From contig NC_051120.1 of assembly GCF_014839805.1 (NCBI RefSeq), positions 11,408,001-11,472,000 on the forward strand: DNA of 64,000 nt, written 5' to 3'. Source of the stretch: Manduca sexta (lineage: Eukaryota; Arthropoda; Insecta; Lepidoptera; Sphingidae). The notes beneath the pieces were generated by a model. That model worked only from the letters and a program-made list of their open reading frames with translations. It ran no database searches and was not told the origin of the DNA. Positions 59,649 through 64,000 of the stretch are shown here, one piece after another (positions within the stretch are counted from its first letter, which is position 1; every line of letters begins with the position of its first letter). Position numbers and translations under genes: made by a program.

Positions 59649-60044
59649 TGTAGGGACACAGAATGAATGTGGTAATTGTTGGAGACGAATGAAACTCGAA
59701 GCTCGGATTAATAATGAATGATTTATTGACACAGGTGCCCTATATTTATACCAATTGCTTAACGCCAGTAAGATCGACACAACCAATGAGAGCGCGGGGG
59801 CAGCAGTCCATCTCTCTCGCACGAACCTATAGCGCGCTCGCTCGCACACTATAAATATGCGCGCCTCAGCGCGCCGATGGCTGATTGCACGTCAAGTCCG
59901 ATGCCGGTGAGCACGCCACGTACCGTCTTGGTTTGTTCGATTGGACAGACATTTTGCGCTCCATGTACGCGGTGTGAGATTGCACCCACTGTAGCCAGTT
60001 CGCATGCTTAACAGCGATATGTGGTTATGTGGGTAGATCCCACA
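59649..60044 (-). repeat. 3' LTR of the Ty3/gypsy element
   Basis: 396 bp; in element sense it begins TGTGGGATCTACCCACATAA and ends CATTCATTCTGTGTCCCTACA minus one base, giving TG...CA ends. Contains GC-rich GCGCGC stretches near 59820-59870. Confidence 0.85.
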
Positions 60045-60058
60045 TCACTCCCCTCAAG
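60045..60058 (-). other. Polypurine tract
   Basis: Element sense TTGAGGGGAGTGA directly before the 3' LTR. The pol stop codon TGA is embedded in it. Confidence 0.75.
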
Positions 60059-61130
60059 CGAAGCGTACATTTGGTTTTACCACTCTCCCGGATCTGGTGA
60101 CGTAGGGCTGGTTAGACTGTCGAAAACTAAGGTCGGCTGTCTCCTCGATCGTTTCAGTGCAGATGTAGGCTGGCTTAAGCCTGTCTAGCGATATCACAGC
60201 TGAACGAAGTGGTAACTTGATCTTAAAGTACTTGTCGTAACGCTTGATAACTTCGTAAGGGCCGTCGTAGGGCGGAGTCAGCGGAGGAACAACTTGATCG
60301 TTTCGCACGAAAACATGTGTGCACGTTGCCAGGTCTTTGTGCACGAACGGCTCTCGTCCAGTACTGTTAGAGCAAGATGTAGACTTGAGCGATGCCATGG
60401 TGTCCATAAGCCGACGAATGTAGTCATTTTCCTCATGACTTAACTTAGCCGTCGGGATGATGAAATCAGAGGGTAAACGGAGTGTTGTTCCGTATGTCAT
60501 CATTGCCGGGCTAAATTTTCCGTTGGGGCGGAGTGCGGTGCGTAATCCCAAAAGCACTGTAGGCAATTCATCCGTCCACTGAACGGAGTTACCGCGGGCC
60601 ATTAGTGCTGCTTTCAAAAGTTCGATGCCATCTTTCGATAAGACCGTTGGATTGTGGATGATAGGCTGTAGTGCGGATGCGTGAGATGCCAAACTTCTTC
60701 ATCAGTGAGTTGAAAAGTTGCGACTCGAATTGCCGGCCTTGATCGGTTGATATGCGTGACGGGCATCCAAACCTTGTAATCCAGTTGTTGTATATAGCTT
60801 TCGTTACGTTTTCCGCCGTGATGTCAACTAGTGGAATTGCCTCCGGCCACCTGGTGCAACGATCGATGATAGTAAGACAGTAGCGACAATTATTAGACAA
60901 TCGCAGTGGTCCCACAATATCGACATGTATGTGTTCGAAGCGCTCAGAAGGCGGAAATTCGCCTAAAGGTGTGGTTACATGGCGGTGTATCTTGGCTCGC
61001 TGACAGTCAAGGCATGCTCTGGCCCAGTTGCTGATGTCTTTGTTCATGTTTGGCCAAAAGAATTTCGTACTGATCTGCTTCCGTGTGGCTCTGATACCTG
61101 GTGACACAAATCGTGTTGCGCTCTGAATGC
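60054..61130 (-). pseudogene. Ty3/gypsy integrase, broken
   Basis: Zinc-finger region (ARACLDCQRAK) followed by the DDE core: Asp in HVDIVGP, Asp in STDQGRQF and Glu in NGLIERWHR. The frame is shifted near 61100 relative to RNase H. It is shifted again by one surplus base in the run at 60616-60619, after the Glu motif; the C-terminal third continues in the other frame (LPTVLLGLRTALRPNGKFSP). Confidence 0.88.
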
Positions 61131-62945
61131 AGCAAAACGATATATTGGCGGCAGATATGGTCGAGGTTTGCCAGTGGACATCTCGCATCTGATTGGTCGG
61201 TTGTTTCCTTGCTCGGTGACGTCACTGAAGTTCAAGTTGGCTTGCTTTTCGAGTTGCTCTAGTTCAGGATCGCCGCGTTGATCGAGAGATAGCTTTTCGT
61301 AATCGATGGGGGAAGGACATTGTAATTCTTCGATGCGAGACAATGCGTCGGCCACTGCATTTTCGTCGCCGCGCACATATTCTATGTTACCACAAAATTG
61401 GCTGATAAAGTGCAACTGCCTCTCTCTCTTTGGCGTGTCGGTACTGCTTGCAGGACGTTTGAGTGCATAAACTAACGGTTTATGGTCAGTGAATACGGTC
61501 ACTTCGCAGCCTTCTATAAGCCGTCGAAAGTGTTTCACCGCAGTGTAAATAGCCAGTAATTCGCGATCATAGACACTGTAGCGACGCTGTGTTGGGCTCA
61601 TCGTCTTGGAAAAATATGCGAGTGGTTTCCACACATCGCCCACCTTTTGTTGCAATACGGCACCAAGGCTGCAGTCAGAGGCGTCTGTCATTATTGCCAG
61701 TGGGGCACCGATGACTGGGTGCGCCAGAGTCGTGGCTTTCAAAATGCTTTGTCGGCACTTTTCGAAAGCTTCATTAGCTTCTGCGTTCCACTCTATCGGT
61801 GACTTGTCGTTGCGTTTCCTATCTTGCAAGTATTTGTTAAGCTCAGTTTGCAGCTCCGCTTGATGTGGCAAACAGCTACGATAAAAATTGATCATGCCCA
61901 GGAAACGGCGTAACTCGGCGACTGTTTTTGGTTTTGGGTAGCTGGATATGGCCTTGACGCGTTCATCAGTGGGTTGTATGCCATCAGCAGACACGTTGTA
62001 GCCAAGAAAATTGATTCTTTCTTTTCCAAACTCGCATTTTTCGACTTTTAAAGTGATACCATATTTGTCGAGGCGTTCTAGGACTCGCCGTAATAGATTT
62101 TTGTGGCTCTCTTCGTCCGTCGAATATAATAAAATATCGTCGACAAAACAAAAACAATTGTCTATGCCTCGTAGAACCTCGTGCATAAACCTTTGAAATG
62201 TTTGGCTGGCATTGCGTAATCCGAACGTCATACATTTGAATTCAAACAAGCCAAACGGTGTGGTTATCGCCGTTTTCTGGGAATCTTCCTTGGCAATCGG
62301 GATCCAATAATATGCCATTCTTATGTCTAGTTTAGAAAATATTTTCATATTGTGCAATTGATATGTAAAATCTTGTATGCGAGGTATCGGGTAGCGGTCG
62401 GGCAGGGTGACAGCGTTCAATCTTCGATAGTCGCCGCATACACGTAGACCTCCATCCTTCTTCTTTACGACGTGCAGAGGGCTCGCCCACGGACTCTTAG
62501 AGGGTGTGCAGATACCCATCTCTAGCATCTTGTTGAATTCTTCCTTTGCCACCTTATACTTGTCAGGAGGAAGGGGGCGGGGCTGGGCGAAGAGCGGGGG
62601 GCTTGAAGTTTCTATGTGGTGAACGACATCATGTTTTACCGGCTGTTTAAGTGACATCGGTCGTAATAGGTCCGGATACTGGATCAGGATGTCGTGGTAT
62701 GCTTGGTCATGGTTAATGATGTGTATTGTTCCCTCGAATGTTTTCACTTCAAAGGCGTCGATTGCTAGTTCTGTGACCTTGTCGATCAGTTTTTTTCGAT
62801 GAAGATCGATTAGCAACTTGTAGTGACGGAGAAAGTCTGCTCCCAGGATAGAGGTTTTGACATCGGCGATAACGAATGTCCACGACAGATTACGACGAAG
62901 GCCTAGATTGAGCCTGAGCGTCTTCTCTCCGTATGTTCTGATGGG
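61100..62945 (-). pseudogene. Ty3/gypsy reverse transcriptase and RNase H
   Basis: Longest open piece of the element, uninterrupted for about 590 codons below 62816 and open further up to about 62945. RT blocks: CGDYRRLNAVTLPDRYPIPR, FSKLDIRMAYYWIPI, TPFGLFEFKCMTFGLRNASQ and catalytic FVDD at 62136-62147. RNase H: TDASDCSLGAVLQQK, YSVYDRELLAIYTAVKHF, TDHKPL. The domain itself looks intact but is cut off from protease and integrase by frame breaks. Confidence 0.9.
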
Positions 62946-63160
62946 GTATTATTCGCTGCATATAGTCTGTAGTCACTTGATGTCTTGATTTTTCTGCCAG
63001 GAGTGGCCGCTAACACTGATATTTCGGCGCCAGTGTCAACGAGGAAACGTTCTCGCGTGTCGCGATCGTAGACACATAGGCGGTTTGTGGTATTGGGGAC
63101 ATCGACGCCCGCCACATTCGATGTCTGTTCTAGTTTAACGGCTTCTGTCTTCTGCAGCAC
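62903..63160 (-). pseudogene. Ty3/gypsy protease, broken
   Basis: Aspartic protease active site FLVDTGAEISVL, followed by LYAANNTP; the frame breaks near 62947 and the flap and SILGADFL part continues in the next frame. Confidence 0.85.
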
Positions 63161-63962
63161 GGCGATTCGCAGCGCCTTGCCTTATCACCAAAACGATAGT
63201 GAAACCGGCACTCCCATGTCGGGTCGCCAGGTTTGGTAGACGACTTACTGCGTTGTCGAGGTCTCGAATGGGAACGATCAGGGCGTCTCTTGCGTGAGTA
63301 ACGCTGCATTGACCGTCCACGCAGTTCAGCAACCTCCAAGGTCAGCCTTTCAATTTGTTTTGCCAATATTTCCAACTGTGTGGGTACCCCGGGTCGCTTG
63401 TTTCTCCCGATACCGCTTCAATCTTTGCTGTGGCGGGTTCTGAGTATTCTACCATCTTGTCAGCCATGGCCGCCAGTGTCTCCAGCGACGACTCGGTGTT
63501 AACTGAGAGCACAACGCGTACTTGGGCGGGTAGATGCTTCATCCATTCAATACGCAGTCCGCCATCCGTAATCATCCCTCTACCAAGCTCTCGCATCTTG
63601 CGCAGCAGCTGAGAGGGTTTTTGATCACCCAACTCTAAGCCGCTGGTGAGTTTTTGGAAGTTTCTGACATCAGAGTCTTCGTACGCAGCCAACAAACGAG
63701 TCTTCAAAGTATTATATTTGTCAGTTGCGGGTGGATTGTAAAGAATATCTGTGAGGTGCTGGAGGTCCGTTGCCTGTAGCTGTTGCAGCACGTAGCGATA
63801 TTTTTGATCATCCGAAGTCTTCAGCGGGTCCACAACGGCTTCAAATTGCACGAACCATGCCCGAGGAATTTCTCGCCAGAAAGGTAGAAGTCTGGACTGT
63901 ATGGAGACAGCTGCCACGTCGAGTTCGAGCTTCGTTTCCTGATTTGCTTCGGTCTTCTCCAT
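63130..63962 (-). pseudogene. Ty3/gypsy gag, broken
   Basis: ATG at 63960-63962, overlapping the end of the primer site. About 200 residues of capsid-like sequence (FWREIPRAWFVQFEAV; QLLRKMRELGRG) are followed by a frame break near 63380-63410, then an Arg/Ser-rich segment and a degenerate Cys/His knuckle (WECRFHYRFGDKARRCESPC). Confidence 0.8.
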
Positions 63963-63978
63963 CACGTCGGGGTCACCA
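63961..63978 (-). other. Primer-binding site matching tRNA-Trp
   Basis: Element sense TGGTGACCCCGACGTGAT, 2 nt after the 5' LTR. It is the complement of the 3' end of animal tRNA-Trp including CCA. The same 18-mer is the known tRNA-Trp primer site of avian sarcoma-leukosis viruses; here it is in a Ty3/gypsy context. Confidence 0.85.
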
Positions 63979-63980
63979 AA

Positions 63981-64000
63981 TGTAGGGACACAGAATGAAT
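63981..64000 (-). repeat. End of the 5' LTR (rest outside the window)
   Basis: 20 nt identical to the outer end of the 3' LTR at 59649-59668. Confidence 0.9.

Larger units (their letters stand above)
59649..64000 (-). mobile_element. Degenerate Ty3/gypsy LTR retrotransposon (continues past the right edge)
   Basis: Element sense is minus. The right (5') LTR is represented by its last 20 nt (63981-64000), identical to 59649-59668; the 3' LTR is 59649-60044. Order in sense: primer site, gag, protease, reverse transcriptase, RNase H, integrase, polypurine tract, LTR, as in Ty3/gypsy (Metaviridae). No envelope frame is seen. At least four frame breaks (gag near 63380-63410, protease near 62947, before integrase near 61100, inside integrase at the A-run 60616-60619) make it non-autonomous. 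It lies in the presumed SAP47 first intron, antisense to it. Confidence 0.92.

Noticed and set aside
63961..63978. Avian-type retrovirus because of the tRNA-Trp primer site
   Set aside because: Reverse transcriptase, integrase and domain order are Ty3/gypsy, no envelope is present, and the match only reflects the conserved tRNA.

Overview
The window is 64 kb of a nuclear insect genome, almost certainly Lepidoptera (moth or butterfly). Genes have many small GC-rich exons with GT-AG introns. AT-rich introns and spacers are packed with lepidopteran-style repeats: tRNA-derived SINEs, Helitron-like ends with a GCGGGCGAAGCCGC hairpin, MITEs, and LINE and LTR remnants. The species cannot be told from the sequence. 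A run of exactly 500 N at 58878-59377 marks an assembly gap.

I can support six host genes. (1) 2526-8587, plus strand: the last five coding exons of a nicotinamidase (Drosophila Naam family); its 5' part lies left of the window. (2) and (3) 14298-16463 and 20519-23128, both minus: two tandem paralogs of the C19orf12 family, whose Drosophila members are called Nazo. (4) 24542-26204, plus: a three-exon, 148-residue gene that looks like the small SNAPc subunit SNAPC5. (5) 29155-56149, minus: a complete 19-exon USP8/UBPY deubiquitinase of 918 residues with MIT, rhodanese, coiled-coil, 14-3-3 motif and USP catalytic parts; the reading frame closes through every junction. (6) 58423-58553, plus: the first coding exon of a SAP47/SYAP1 gene that runs into the gap and off the right edge.

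Layout: the nicotinamidase and the first Nazo-like gene converge. The second Nazo-like gene is head-to-head with the SNAPC5-like gene. The SNAPC5-like gene converges with USP8, and USP8 is head-to-head with SAP47. The genes do not form one pathway: they cover NAD salvage, membrane-hairpin stress/antiviral factors, snRNA transcription, endosomal deubiquitination and a synaptic protein.

The accessory content is the less ordinary part. It includes a 403-bp TRIM-like LTR element (19371-19773), a 1.4-kb THAP-encoding transposon nested in an older repeat (43081-44485), a perfect 92-bp foldback with a 12-bp flanking duplication (6975-7292), a perfect 62-bp-TIR MITE (42564-42823), a pogo/Tigger relic (30987-32516), a 5'-truncated jockey/CR1-like LINE (50345-52514), and at the right edge a degenerate Ty3/gypsy retrotransposon (59649-64000+) with a tRNA-Trp-type primer site. 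A possible alternative first exon for a catalytic-only USP8 isoform sits at 36575-36640. I did not find an operon-like or immune-like novel multi-gene system; the best leads are the Nazo-like pair, the TRIM and THAP elements, and the alternative USP8 exon.
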